Origin: Lactuca virosa
Taxonomy: Eukaryota > Streptophyta > Magnoliopsida > Asterales > Asteraceae
DNA length: 64,000 nucleotides
Assembly: GCA_928212115.1 (NCBI GenBank)
Contig: CAKMRJ010000001.1
Span: 184,556,693-184,620,692, forward strand
Reading direction: 5' to 3'
Shown here: piece by piece, positions 1-11,519 of the stretch
Position numbering within the stretch: the stretch's first letter is position 1
How the letters are laid out: each line of letters starts with the position of its first letter
Translations under genes and position numbers: made by a program
The notes under the pieces: model-generated
What the model was told of the DNA's origin: nothing
The model's database searches: none
Seen by the model: only the letters and a program-made list of their open reading frames with translations

Positions 1-217
1 TTCCAGTTTATGTTTCAGGTACTTCCGGATCGAAAGGGTAGAGCTCGTGATGATCGCATTGCACACACCATGATTGTTTCGCATTTTATTTGACTCTAAT
101 ATATTTGGATGTTTGATTACATTTCATTTCTATTATGGTTCCGTGAGCATGTTTTTGAAAGATGGTTTTTATTAAACTAAAAATAAAATTTTTGGTCTTA
201 AATTTTGGGATGTTACA
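1..217 (+). mobile_element. 3' end of a Ty3-type LTR
   Basis: The block ends in GGGATGTTACA, the inverted form of the TGTAACATCCC start expected for this LTR type. Its layout (TTTCAGGTACTTCC near the left, an AT-rich tail, then the terminal TTACA) matches the U5 end of element G read on the minus strand (TTTCAGGTATC at 43961-43971, ending at 43769). No primer-binding site follows, so this is probably a 3' or solo LTR end in plus orientation. The rest lies outside the window. Its outer boundary and target duplication cannot be checked. Confidence 0.6.
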
Positions 218-697
218 ACTAGACATATAAAAAATAAAAAAAAAGAACAAGAACTGAAAAAACTAAACATCTAAAAACATATATTATCACTAAAGCTAAA
301 AACATGCTAATAAACTAAGCAACACCAACAAAGACAATACAAGAAATATTGACACTTTTAAAGAAGTTAACAACAAGGGTTCTGGGCAATTCCATTGTAT
401 TAGGGGAATAAAGTCAAATTTTTTACCAGAAAAAAGAAGGAAGCTTCCAGTTAAATCTCTAATTCTCTATCCCGTTTAACTTAATTTTACACCAAATTCC
501 ACCACATCATCACTTTGCAAATGCCCCAAACATCAACACATAATAATCATGATCACTTCAGGGGAAAAAACTCAATTTTTTTTTGCTCAAATCAAACTTC
601 ATATGGAAACACTTATGCCACTTCACGAACATCACATATTCATAGAACATCCGCCTCTTATTCAATTAGGAACCCATAGTAAAAGATTCACTTTTTA
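218..697. other. AT-rich non-coding stretch, possibly intron of the exon at 698-910
   Basis: No coding pattern or repeat structure is visible. If the minus-strand exon at 698-910 is real, this lies just past its possible donor site and would be the start of its first intron, interrupted by the LTR that ends at 217. Nothing else is recognisable. Confidence 0.3.
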
Positions 698-910
698 CTA
701 AATATTTTTCCATCTAAATAAAACTTCCAGAACCAATAGCTTTGTATTGTAACATGAATAAGATTTGAGCAATGATTCAATGGCCAAAAAAAAAACCAAC
801 ACCAAGACTAAAGCCCCAACAAATGCAATAAGGGAAATTAGGACAATTTTAGCTGATCTCAACATAATTAAACATCTTCGAACCTTTTTAACAGACACGA
901 CATCAAACAT
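698..910 (-). CDS. possible host-gene first exon encoding a membrane-anchor segment
   Basis: This minus-strand ORF of 70 codons carries a basic N-terminus followed by one strong hydrophobic segment, starting MLRSAKIVLISLIAFVGALV at the second Met (about 865) and continuing about 10 more residues. It looks like a type II signal anchor. A possible splice donor (GT at 753-752) follows ...SLLKSYS, so codons beyond about 754 may be intron. Upstream (911-1225) is a pyrimidine-rich stretch that resembles a plant 5' leader. No family was recognised from this segment alone, and no downstream exon is in the window. It could equally be a chance ORF or a truncated gene fragment captured between transposons. 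Confidence 0.3.
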   Translation of the reverse strand: MFDVVSVKKVRRCLIMLRSAKIVLISLIAFVGALVLVLVFFLAIESLLKSYSCYNTKLLVLEVLFRWKNI

Positions 911-1225
911 TAAATATAGTACTCAGATGATGGTCATATGTGTATAAACTTGAAAAGTGGAATTCGATCAACCAAGCATGAAACATTAGAGAATAGCAAG
1001 AAAAGAAGTTACGAATGGATGATTTCTTGTTGACAATTTCGATCTTGTTTGAGTTTTAAGTCTTATCAGATTGAGGACAGAAGAGTGAGAAAAAGTCAAA
1101 CAGAGGTACAAAGCTCCAGAGAAAGAAAATCAGAATTTGTTTAGGGTTAGTACTACCATAGAAAACAAGAATTCATTTACGGTTATTGATACAAATTACC
1201 ATTGGTGGTGAGAGTCTAATGGGGA
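911..1225 (-). promoter_or_regulatory. possible 5' leader and promoter of the exon at 698-910
   Basis: On the minus strand this reads as a CT-rich, AT-rich leader without retroelement motifs. It ends exactly at the hAT-like insertion. If the exon is real, that transposon sits about 0.3 kb upstream of its start. No TATA box could be assigned with confidence. Confidence 0.2.
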
Positions 1226-2643
1226 CAGTGGCGGAACACTGTAGGGGCCAGGGGAGGCCATGGCCCCCCAGCTTTGTACGGTAGTTATTATTAAAATAAA
1301 CAAATGTTAGCAGAGTTTACAGTTGAAGAAGTTCAAAATCGTTTTTTTATAAATCAAGAAAATTATTTTTGAAGAAATAAGATAGACGCCTTTCAAACAA
1401 TGAGGAACTGATAATTGCATAAAGAATTTAAAATATTTGAATCCAAAGAACCCACAAAACTAATCGACCAAATCAAAATCTAGACTAAATAAAGTAACAA
1501 AATCCCAATTACTTTGGACTCTATCTGCATATTAAAATTTTAAAGTCCATAGATCCAAAATTACACTCAAATCATTTCTACAAAACTCATAAAAAAGTTA
1601 AGAAGACATGTTTACAAATCATTTCTACACCACGCCTGTACCACTGGTCTGTCGGAAAATCCTGGTTCCAAGTCGCCTCTTTGATCTTCTGACTGAGTCC
1701 ATGTCTCCTGGTCTAACTGGTCGCCTTCTCGAGATCCTGAGTTTCACTATCTCAAAGGTGCAACTTATTATCTCTTTTTTGGCTCTTGTCTCTCTTCTTG
1801 GCCATGGTGATTTGGTAAAGTGGTAATATGAAACTGAGATGTTAAAGACGTTGCTTTTTCATCTATATCTAGGTTAATGTGTAGTATTTACTTCTGATTT
1901 TTCTTTTTCTCTTTCCAATGCTAAAATGTTCAACAACTCTTGGCTCTATAAAAATATTATCTTTGTTTTATTTTTATTTTTATCTTTTACTTCAACACTA
2001 ATTAGTTTTAACTTATTACTTCATAAAATTCGTTAACTTATTAGGATTATTTATGGTAGTTATTTATTTTGATTGATATGCATCTACTAATTACGAATTG
2101 TTTATATATTTATAAATAGATTTGAAATTAAAATAGGATTATTTATGGTAGTTATTTATTTTGATTGATATGCATCTACTAATTACGAATTGTTTATATA
2201 TTTATAAACAGATTTGAAATTAAAATGCAATAAATTTGTCTTTGATATTTATAATAATATTCATAGTAATTATTTTAAATGTTAATTTTGTTAGTTTTTA
2301 GGCTATTATACTGAGTTAATAAACAAATCCAATGTTAACGTTATTTCTGATTTTTATGATATATGAGTCAATCTTCTTGTATAAATGATGATGTGATGAA
2401 TTATCTTTAACTGATGAAGACTAAGTAAAATATTTAGAACCGTTGTAAAATATTATTTTATTTTCTTACCTAATAATATGATATTTTTGATCAATTTTAT
2501 AACATTATTAATTATATAATGACATTTATATAGTGACATCAAACATTGTTTTACAAATTGATAATAAACAACATTAAATTTGTTAAATTATCTTAATAAT
2601 AAAAGAAAGCGGCCCTGCTTATTGTAGTCGTGTTCCGCCCCTG
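1226..2643. mobile_element. non-autonomous hAT-type DNA transposon, complete, 1418 bp
   Basis: The left terminus reads CAGTGGCGGAACAC and the right terminus, reverse-complemented, reads CAGGGGCGGAACAC (13 of 14 identical). The element is flanked by a perfect 8-bp duplication AATGGGGA at 1218-1225 and 2644-2651. Terminal inverted repeats beginning CAG and 8-bp duplications are hallmarks of the hAT superfamily. Just inside the left end is a GC-rich block with runs of G and C that can fold. The interior is AT-rich, holds no transposase ORF and contains a 92-bp tandem duplication, so it would depend on a transposase supplied elsewhere. The perfect duplication suggests a fairly recent insertion. 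Confidence 0.9.
2042..2225. repeat. two tandem copies of a 92-bp unit inside the hAT element
   Basis: The unit beginning TAGGATTATTTATGG at 2042 is repeated from 2134 with about one visible mismatch (AATAGA versus AACAGA). The high similarity points to a recent local duplication within the transposon. Confidence 0.85.
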
Positions 2644-2651
2644 AATGGGGA

Positions 2652-2857
2652 AGTGGAAACGATGGTGAAGGCATACTTGGAAGTGGAAATGATGGTGGAC
2701 ACATATCAGGACGATTAAGATACACAAAAAATGTAAAATACAAAAAAATAATTTGTAAAAAGAAGTTATTAAAACAGTTAAAAGGCATCAACGCTTTAAC
2801 TATCTCATCTACGAATGTGTTTAATTCCAAAATACATATTTTATATTTATAATATCT

Positions 2858-2862
<5 letters not shown>
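2652..2862. other. host sequence right of the hAT element, unassigned
   Basis: On the minus strand a short open stretch encodes Phe-Pro-Leu-Pro/Ser repeats (SFPLPSMPSPSFPLPH, about 2645-2700) and, without the transposon, would meet a stop two bases past the target site. Too short to call a gene. The rest is AT-rich with no recognisable feature. Confidence 0.25.

Positions 2863-2910
<48 letters not shown>
2863..2910. repeat. (AT)n microsatellite, left part
   Basis: Uninterrupted TA dinucleotides. Together with 3263-3325 it forms one AT tract split by the Helitron at 2911-3262. Confidence 0.95.
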
Positions 2911-2914
<4 letters not shown>

Positions 2915-3259
2915 TTGTAACACCCATGTATACATGGGTTAATTTAAAAAAAATATATATTAAATATAAAGGTCAAAGTATTTGAGAACTTTAAATTTAA
3001 ATAAAGAAAAAAAACTAATGAATTTTAATTTTGGGAACTTTGAAATTAAAAGGTAAATTTATTAATGAAATTAATATCCATGTATTACTCTATGTATTGC
3101 AATTATTACATTAAAATATTATGTGAAATTTAATAAAATAGAAAAAACTAATAAAATGACACGTGGAAAAAAAAATTAACTCAAAATAACCATAAAAATG
3201 ACATTTAACAATTTGAATGAGAGTATGACAAGTGGCAAAAAAACCTTATTTATTAGAGA

Positions 3260-3262
<3 letters not shown>
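2911..3262 (-). mobile_element. non-autonomous Helitron, 352 bp
   Basis: Read on the minus strand the element begins TCCTCTCTAATAA at 3262 and ends CTAA at 2911. A perfect 18-bp palindrome, ACCCATGTATACATGGGT (2922-2939), lies 10 bases before that end. A 5' TC, a 3' CTRR and a hairpin 10-12 bases upstream are the defining Helitron features. The flanking bases are A on the 5' side and T on the 3' side, as expected for insertion between A and T without target duplication. No Rep/helicase is encoded. Confidence 0.85.
2922..2939 (-). terminator. Helitron 3' terminal hairpin
   Basis: Perfect palindrome ACCCATGTATACATGGGT. In Helitrons this hairpin acts as the rolling-circle termination signal; that role is family knowledge, not tested here. 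Confidence 0.8.

Positions 3263-3325
<63 letters not shown>
3263..3325. repeat. (AT)n microsatellite, right part
   Basis: About 63 bases of TA repeat directly abutting the Helitron 5' end. Confidence 0.95.
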
Positions 3326-3328
<3 letters not shown>

Positions 3329-3399
3329 ACTAGAGGCCCCAAGATTTGGGGAGGCCCGGAGAGATCGTCCAGCTTTCTTTGCCCCCTCGGTCGGTCCTA
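3326..3399. mobile_element. possible decayed hAT-type transposon end
   Basis: The sequence runs GAGGCCCCAAGATTTGGGGA, then CCCCCTCGGTCGGTCCTA. This GC-rich pattern resembles plant hAT-like termini ending in GGCCGGCCCTG-type repeats. No partner terminus or target duplication was found, so this is a weak call. Confidence 0.3.
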
Positions 3400-4259
3400 A
3401 ATTGGTGGCAGGTAAAATATTTATATAAGTTAGTGCATTTCACAATCATCCTTTTTCGTCGATTTAACTGAAATTATTAGAATAGAGAATGGTGTGTTAG
3501 GATATTGTTATAGCTTCCTAGCGTCGGCCATGGGGTAACAAGCCAAGACAAATAAGTGGTATTTGCAACTAGAGTATGCTTAAGATTGTAATGACTATGA
3601 GCATCAACAAGATGTGGCAAAAACTAATATCATACGCTACCACGAAATGAGCTCGACACAAAATAAACGAGTTTGGATGAGGGTTTTCAACCCTTTTAAT
3701 TAAACAGGTTGACACCACACACAATGAAAATTAAACGGGTAAGGTTAGGGTAAAAAATTCAACTCGAAAATGACATGAATATTTTCAGTGTGGATAAACC
3801 CAAATTCAAAACCACATTACTCTCTCATGCTCCACTGGTATCGCCCATCCACATCCCAGATCCTACTTTTATAATTTTTTATGTTTTTTTTTGTCATCTA
3901 CCTAACTCTTACACTTTCAACTTGCTTAGTGTTTCAACCTGAAATCTCACGACACATTTATAAGATTTAAACCATAACCCGCTAACTTGTGGCATCCGTC
4001 AAATTTAGGTCGATAATCGTTAATCGCAAGCTTGACGAACATCAATGTAATAGACCTAATGTATAATGTTTGACTCTTTTTGATGAAAATACAATATTAT
4101 ACATTCAAATACATCCGAAAAATGAGTTACATCCTCAAGTTGTAAAAAATATGGACGAGCAAATACTTGACGTTGTACACAAAAAAAGTGAATTAAAATT
4201 CACTATTGAAATAAGTATATGTATTAAGTACTGTTTTGTATAAAAAGTACCACATCCAA
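3400..4259. other. AT-rich stretch with no recognisable feature
   Basis: No ORF, terminal repeat or protein remnant could be recognised on either strand. Confidence 0.5.
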
Positions 4260-6180
4260 AAAGTACGCGTTATTACAATTACATGGATATAAAAAACGTC
4301 AAAAATGGAGTTCGTATGCAAAAATTATCATTGTTGGAAGAAAACATACAAGTCAGCCGTCTAAAGACATAATTAGCGAAACTACACATGCTTCGTTTGG
4401 TGCCTTAGACGTTGAATATGAAACTTTTGATAATTTTCCCTCGATCGTAACATCATTTAGCATCTAAAGCTATATTTAACTCATTTTGCCCGAAAAATCC
4501 TTAAGGATCGGACAATACAATGGCAACTTTCCCGAAAACGAACTTTCAAACGATTTATCTGCATAGCTATGCAACTCTTTTGAAAAACATATTAACATTT
4601 TTTGAATCATGATGTAGTCTATTATTTGAATCAATTTCTAACTTTTTCATTTCACAAAACTCTCACCCTTTCATGATTTTAGCCGGACTGTAGCAACCAG
4701 GAACTCACTGTTACTGTACTTTCAAAGGCTTTGTTCACATAGTTGAGAGACTCGTTAGGTGGATTTCTTTACATTTTATGAATAAGGAGATTGAGTACTA
4801 CAAAGCAGTAACTTTAGAAAATTCGTGAAAAGTCAGATCGAGAACCCGGGGCTCGTGGCTTAATGTTGTGCCATACTAATTGATCTCGGGCACCCATTTC
4901 AACTAAGCTTGGCAATAAATTAAAGAAAGGGGTAACCAATTTTCTTGCACCTCTTTCCGTCAAAAATACCCCCTCTCTTTTTCTCGACCGGAACCACCAC
5001 AAACCACCACACTGTGGCCTTGTGTCGTTGCCAGCTACCGCCTCCAGCCACCACCAGCCGTCGATCTACCCCTTCCGATCTCCCCGACCTGTAACCATCT
5101 TTTTCCAACGACGCACCACTGGCAGCCACTTCTCGATGACCATCAGCCCCTCCTCCGATGTCTTTTTCTGGCGATCTCCGACCTATTTTTCCGGTAGAAA
5201 AATCTTGCAAGCATCAACCCCCGTTCCGACCACTTTCAACTCTTTTTACAATGAAGCGTTGTCCGTTTGGTTTCGACGCAATCTGAAGCTTTTAAAAAGC
5301 ATGCTTTGAGGATGCGTTTCACGACCCCATTTTAAAAACTTTTTACTGTTTTCGGGGGAGAATACATGTTTAAAATGATATTTTTTATATATATTCAATA
5401 TGTTAGTTATTATTGTTATAAACCATAGTCGTTATTTATTCGTTATAATAAGTGTCATTAAAACTGTCGCATTTATGTAACAGATGAAATCATATTACTC
5501 TACCCATATAACTTGGATATTGGTTATCCAATGTTGTTACTCTATTCACGTAACTAGAATATAGTTATCCACTGTTGTTACTCTGTCTGTATATAATTAT
5601 AAAATATATATTATAATTATAAAAATGAAATTTTTGGCCTGATAACTTAACATTTAAGTTAGGGCTACAACTTTTTAGAACTACTTACTCGATGGTTCAT
5701 AAGACATTTCATGACCTAAGTATAACGCTTAGTAAGATATTTGACTTATAACCGTTAAATATTAAGTGAACGGAAGAGTTATGTATAGATCTATACGTGT
5801 TGACACCCCCACCTACGGTTGCTAGCTAAAACCTCAACCATTATGTCACGAGTGATAACGGTCTAAACTACTATGGCGTCCGATGAAAGCATCATAAGGG
5901 GCACCAACCTGTCAGCAACTCGGTCATAGGGACTTATTGTAACGTTGCGAGTAATCTAAAAATATTTATTATATAAGTTGAAATAGTACTTATATAAAAT
6001 TAGACACATACTTTTGGTTTAGAAAGTACATATAATTATATATGTTTTGAAGCACTTATATAGAGTAAAACGTATACCTTTTTTTTTAAAAGTACATTTG
6101 ATATAAAAATAAAAACATGTGAGCTCACCAACTTTATGTTGACGCTTTTCAAATCGCATGTATTGCACTGCACGGGGCGC
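4260..6180 (+). mobile_element. decayed Ty3-type LTR sequence, plus orientation
   Basis: Several landmarks match the intact E and D LTRs in the same order. GTCAAAAATGGAGTTCGTATG near 4300 resembles the E segment at 26088. A GC-rich leader-like block spans 4850-5330. Segments resembling 'GTATAGATCTATAC' lie near 5785. A stem-loop CAAC-TTTAT-GTTG (6129-6141) follows GAGCTCAC. No TG/CA ends or target duplication were defined. The ORFs at 4814-5309 show no protein similarity and are treated as chance. Confidence 0.45.
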
Positions 6181-6565
6181 ATATCGTAGATTTTGTAAAT
6201 TCCATAACTTCTTCATACGAACTCCATTTTCGATGAGATCTACAACTTTCCTTTAGACTCCATCAGCTAATTATGAATTTATATTCTGTCGCTATTATAT
6301 AAGATTAAATGATTTTGCTAAAATCATAACTCTCTCGTACAGACTCCGTTTTTGGCATTATTTTTCTCAAAATTCCTATCTTAAAGAGTACTACGATTGT
6401 CTTTTTAGTGACTTTAGCTAAAACTCAACCATTCTCTTCGTAGTTTTTAACGTCACACATTCCTTGTGCGCGACTGAGGTTTATATCTTATAAAAATCAT
6501 ATGTAATTCATACGGAGTCGGATTTCTACGAAATTTATATTTTAGGGATCGAGACGACGTGTACT

Positions 6566-6568
<3 letters not shown>
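6181..6568 (-). mobile_element. Ty3-type LTR fragment, minus orientation
   Basis: Reverse-complemented, the block contains repeated phrases such as ATGAAGAAGTTATGG and GGAGTTCGTATG, which are typical of the U3 region of element E (25590-26110). It is therefore inverted relative to the LTR remnant on its left. It ends at an AT microsatellite that borders element A. Confidence 0.4.

Positions 6569-6636
<68 letters not shown>
6569..6636. repeat. (AT)n microsatellite at the left edge of element A
   Basis: About 68 bases of TA repeat directly abut the LTR that starts at 6637. A matching tract lies beyond the other LTR (40855 onward), consistent with insertion of A into an AT repeat. Confidence 0.9.
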
Positions 6637-6640
<4 letters not shown>

Positions 6641-7175
6641 AAAAACACAAAACAATTCACAACATCAACATATCTTTTGATGATTGGAACAAGATCCAAT
6701 TGGTTTACCTCAACTTCCAACAGAAATCTCACTACAATCACACTCTCACTCTAATAAGAAACAAAAACACTAAGAGAACTAGATATTACAGATGACGAAT
6801 AAGAATTCAACTGAACAATCTAAGAACCCTAAAATCTATATGTGAAAAACGATGAAAAAACGAGAGCAAAATGAATGTGAATAAGAACAACTGAGATGAC
6901 TGAATGACCAAAAAGACTTGAAACACACGTTATATACTTCGGGTACAAGACTCAAGTTGGATATTGATTTTATCCATACCAAACCTTAAAAAAAACCGAC
7001 CTAATAAAGATCTGTGTGTTTCTTTCTAAACATGAACAAGAGAACCCAGTTGCACCCTTTGACTTATGATAAACAACCAAATAGTACTCCTATGTAAATA
7101 AATAAATACAAACAAAGAACAAAAATAGAACATATACTTTTATGATGATCTTGAATAATATGCATACTTTTAACA
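6637..7175 (-). repeat. 3' LTR of element A
   Basis: Starts TGATAAAAACAC and ends TTTTAACA on the plus strand (TGTTAAAAGTATGC...TTATCA in element sense). The adjoining plus-strand CCCCCTCTTAAG (7176-7187) reads as the polypurine tract AAGAGGGGG just upstream of this LTR in element sense. It aligns along its whole length with 40330-40854. Confidence 0.92.
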
Positions 7176-7301
7176 CCCCCTCTTAAGATAATCATAAAAG
7201 GAAAAAATTTAAATTTGAAAAGGATCAAACAATCCCAACTCTACACATAAAAAATTATGCTGAGTTTGAAGGAAGAGCTTTTGTAAAAATGTTAGCCCTT
7301 T

Positions 7302-10300
7302 TTATTTTTCGGAATTAATTTTAGCAATCTTTATTACTCTTTTTGAAACTTTATCACGAATAAAATGAACATCTACTTCAAAGTGTTTAGTTTTTTCACG
7401 AAATACAGGAATTAAAGCAAGTTTGATTGTAGACTCATCTTCACAAAAACCATTAACAGGAATTAAGTTTTTAACACCTAGATCAAAGCACAGCTTGAAG
7501 ATCCACATAATCTCACATGAAACTGAAGCCAAAGCACGATACTCTGATTGAGTAGAAGATCTTGAAACAATATCCTATTTTTTACTTTTCCATGAAATCA
7601 AACTATTTCCAATGTAAACACAAAAACTAGTTACACTCCTTCTACTGAACACACACTTAGTCCAGTCAGCATCCACATAAGCACTTAACTGAAAAATATT
7701 ATCTTTTACAATTTTAATACCCTTTCTAGGACTTAATTTCAAATATCTCAAAATTCTTAAAGCAACAGGAAAATGAAAACGTCTAGGTGAATGCCTAAAC
7801 TGACTAAGAGTTTGAACAACAAAAGAAATATCAGGTCTAGTTATAGTTAAGTAAACAAGTTTCCCTATTAATTTCTGATACTCAGTTATATTTTCCAGCA
7901 AAACATCCTTATCATCAACACCACTACTTGAAACAATAACATTTACATCCAAAGGTGTTTTAATAGCCTTGCAACCAAGCATTCCAAAATCATGTAACAA
8001 TTCAAGACAATATTTTCTCTGAGACAAAACACAAACCACCATCTGAATCAATAACCTCAATACCTAGAAGAAACTTAAGCTTTCCTAAATCTTTTATGAA
8101 AAATTTAGTCTTTAAAAAATCTTTTACCTTATTGATTTCAGAAACATCACTACCTGTTAATACCATATCATCAACATACACAAGCAACAAAACAATAAAA
8201 TTTCCGTTATTTCAAACAAACAAAGAATAATCACTGATATTTTTAATAAACCCAGATTAAGATAAATCACTACACAATCTTTCATTCCATTTCCTAGGCA
8301 TGTGTTTAAGGCCATATAGAGATCTAAGTAATTTACAAAATCTATTATCACCAGGAGTATGATAACCTTCAGGAAGAGACATATACACTTCTTTATCTAG
8401 GCTACCATAAAGAAATGCATTACTTACATCAAGCTGAAACAAACTCCACCCATTATTAACAGCTAAAGTAATAACCACACGAACAATAACCATTTTGGCT
8501 ACAGGAGAAAAAGTAGCCTCAAAGTCAATACCCTCATTTTGACTATAACCTTTTGCAACTAACCTAGCCTTATAACGCTCAACCTCACTATTTGACTTGT
8601 ATTTAATTTTATACAACCAGCGACAACCTATGGGTTTTCTATTAGAAGATAAAGAAGTAATAATCGAAGTATTATTATGATACGAAGCATCCATTTCAGC
8701 ATTCATAGCTTCTACCCAATTGGGATCAGTAGAGGCTTCAAGATAATTTCGCGGTTCTATAGTTTTATTTATATTGGAAACAAAACAAAAATTTCAGAAG
8801 ACAACTTGGAATAGTTCAAAGTTTTTTCAATACCATACTTATATTTACCTTCTATCACATAATCAGATAGTTTTTGAGGAAATTTAGACACTCTATCAGG
8901 CCTTCTAATCCCTACAAGACTACTACCAGAAGAATCATATTCATTTAAACTAGTTCCCTCAGACAGACCAGATGAGCCAGGTACAACCTGCAAAGAGTGA
9001 GGAGTAAGTACCTTGCCACCCTGGCTGCTAGAATCAGTGGGCTCAAGAAAGATGGTTGCACTCCTTCCATCAGTCTGGTTGCTAGAACCAGTCTCATTAG
9101 GTTTAAGTGTATTAGCTATATTAGAAGTCTTATAAAAATCATCATAGAAACAAAATCCTTGGAATTCAACTCATCAGTCAAATCAAAATAATCAATATTA
9201 ATACTTATTCCACCAGAATCCTTTTTCATTTTAAACGCAAAGACATATTCATAAAATTTCACATCCCTAGAAAAAAAAGATTGAATGACTATCAAGACTA
9301 TAAAGCTTGTAACCTTTCTTCTCATTAGAATATCCAATTAAAACAGATTTTCAGACCTTTCAGATAGCTTTTCAAAAACATTCAACTTAATAGAAAAACA
9401 TAGACAACCAAAGACTCTTAGATTTTCAAACTTAGGAACTTTATTAAAAATCATTTCAAATGGTGACTTTCCATGCAACACAAAAGTTGGAAGTCTATTA
9501 ATAAAAAAGATGCAGTAAGAACAGCTTCTCCCGAAAACTTAGGAGGAAGACCAGACAGAAAATGTAAAGCTCTACATACATTTAACAAATGTCTGTTGAG
9601 TATAAGCACAAGTAGTCTGATGTAAAAGACCATTTGTTTTAAAACAAAACTCATGAAACTGATTATTAACAAACTCTGTCCCATTATCAGATCTTATAGT
9701 CTTAATGAAAACATTAAAAAAATATTTTTAAGCATGTTAAAGAAAACTGTAAACCAATAAAACACTTCTGTTTTAGACTTCATCAAATATACCCAGACAC
9801 CTCTTGTGAAATCATCCACAATAGTTAAAAAGAATTTGAATCCATCAGCAGTAGCAACCCCATAGGGACCCCATACATCAAGATGAATAATTTCTCCTAT
9901 CTTAGTGGTTTTATATTCAATTAGTTGAAAAGAATTTCAAGTCTGTTTAGCTTTATGAAAAACATCACAAGGAGGAATACTATATGAAACTAAATTAAGA
10001 GTTTTTCTAAGAACATCCAGGTACTGATCTGAAGGATGTCCTAGTCTATTATGTCAAGTTAACTTAGAAACACAACATTGAGTTTTAATAGATACAAAAC
10101 TTTTACCTGAAGCACATGAGCTATCAAGGTAATAAAGACCCCCAAATTCATTACCAGTCACCTTGAACTGTGAGTCATAAACAACACAACTAGATTCATC
10201 AAAAGCAACTTTAAGACTATTATCCTTACACAACTTATGAATAGATAACAAATTCACATTGAAATATGGAACAACAAAAACATCAAATAAGGTTACAGAC

Positions 10301-10826
10301 TCAGACAGATGCATATTACCAATTTGATTTATTTTTGCATAGGAACCATTAGAATAATCCACACGCATATCAAGTTTTGAAACATCAACTTTATTTTTCA
10401 AAAGATAATCATTATTGGTCATATGTTGACTTGCACCTGAATCTATAACCCATTTGTTATTATTAACATAGGAATTGTAACAAATACCTATCATATTAGC
10501 AGACACCTCTGCAGTTCATTGTCTCTCATTTATAAGACTCACAAACTTAGCATATTGATCACTAGTCAAGTAAAACTTATCAGAAAAACAATCAGATTGA
10601 TAAGTATTACTATATTGAGCACTATTCACAAACTGGTTGTCAGTCTGAGTGCTCAATACACTAACATTCCAAGAAATAGACTTATTGGAACCTTGTGAAT
10701 CATTGTTTCGAAACTTAAAATCATTTGGAAAACCAATTATTTTATAGCATCTTTCAATAGTATGACCTTTTAAACCACAATTTTTACATTGCAAATTCTG
10801 ATTACCATGAGTTTTATTATTACTAT
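7302..10826 (-). pseudogene. element A pol: zinc knuckle, protease, integrase, reverse transcriptase, RNase H remnants
   Basis: Minus-strand domains in order. A CCHC zinc knuckle CKNCGLKGHTIERC lies near 10770. An aspartic protease WVIDSGASQHMT is near 10445, with a GAG-pre-integrase region after it. Integrase fragments follow (about 10050-8750, several frameshifts). Reverse transcriptase RVT_2 carries the intact catalytic box YVDDM near 8175 and the motif SLYGLKH near 8310. RNase H ends at 7302. This order (integrase before reverse transcriptase) is diagnostic of Ty1/copia. Stops and frameshifts break the frame repeatedly, for example around 8060-8260 and throughout integrase. It would encode replication enzymes of the retroelement but is not expressed as one protein. 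Confidence 0.88.
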
Positions 10827-11165
10827 TGTAAAACCCAATCTAACGTATCAATCGAAATAACTAGAATTTGTGCGGAATCCCAATCTAATGATTAATGAAA
10901 AACAATTATAATGAATTAAGAACACAGTATCGAATCTTCAATGCACACTATATTGATGAATAGTCTAGTACATAAGATCTCAATGTTTCTCGGTTCTCTC
11001 TATCTCTCTAAAACTCGAAATCAGCTAATGGAATCACCAACCCTAAATACGGCTGAAATAACACTATATATATATATATATACCTAGACCTAATTACAAA
11101 AGCCCAGCCCAAAAACCCAACCGAAAGCATCATTAAGCCCACCGAAATCACATGGTGATTTCGGT
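10827..11165 (-). repeat. LTR of subfamily J, inverted, 5' truncated
   Basis: Reverse-complemented it matches 11174-11504 with few differences and ends ...GGGTTTTACA at 10827. It lacks the first part of U3 (the TGTTGGG start seen at 17491) and stops at the hairpin ACCGAAATCAC...GTGATTTCGGT, where it meets the plus-oriented copy head to head. Confidence 0.85.
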
Positions 11166-11173
11166 CCAAACAC

Positions 11174-11504
11174 CACCGAAATCACCTTGTGATTTCGGTG
11201 GGCTTAATGATGCTTTCGGTTGGGTTTTTGGGTTTGGCCTTTGTAATTAGGTCTAGGTATATATAGTGTTATTTCATCCGTAATTAGGGCTGGTGATTCC
11301 ATTAGCTGATTTCGAGTTTTAAAGAGATAGAGAGAACCGAGAAACATTGAGATCTTATGTACTAGACTATTCATCAATATAGTGTGCATTGAAGATTCGA
11401 TATTGTGTTCTTTAATTCATTATAACTGTTTTGCATTAATCATTAGATTGGGACTCCGCACCAATTCTAGTGATTTCGATTGATACATTAGATTGGGTTT
11501 TACA
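11174..11504 (+). repeat. LTR of subfamily J, plus orientation, 5' truncated
   Basis: Ends GGGTTTTACA at 11504, two bases before a primer-binding site. Like its inverted partner it begins at the ACCGAAATCAC hairpin and lacks the expected TGTTGGG start. The two copies form a near-symmetric palindrome of about 680 bp with an 8-base centre. Confidence 0.85.
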
Positions 11505-11506
11505 AG

Positions 11507-11519
11507 TGGTATCAGAGCC
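11507..11519 (+). other. primer-binding site, subfamily J
   Basis: TGGTATCAGAGCC is complementary to the 3' end of plant initiator-Met tRNA, the standard primer for minus-strand synthesis in plant LTR retrotransposons. Confidence 0.9.

Noticed and set aside
5022..5309. ORF of 95 codons next to Ty3-like sequence, with opposite-strand overlap
   Set aside because: GC-rich leader-like LTR sequence with no protein similarity; both strands are open.
11507..11519. tRNA-like sequence at the primer-binding sites
   Set aside because: Only 12-13 bases complementary to the tRNA 3' end; no tRNA gene is present there.
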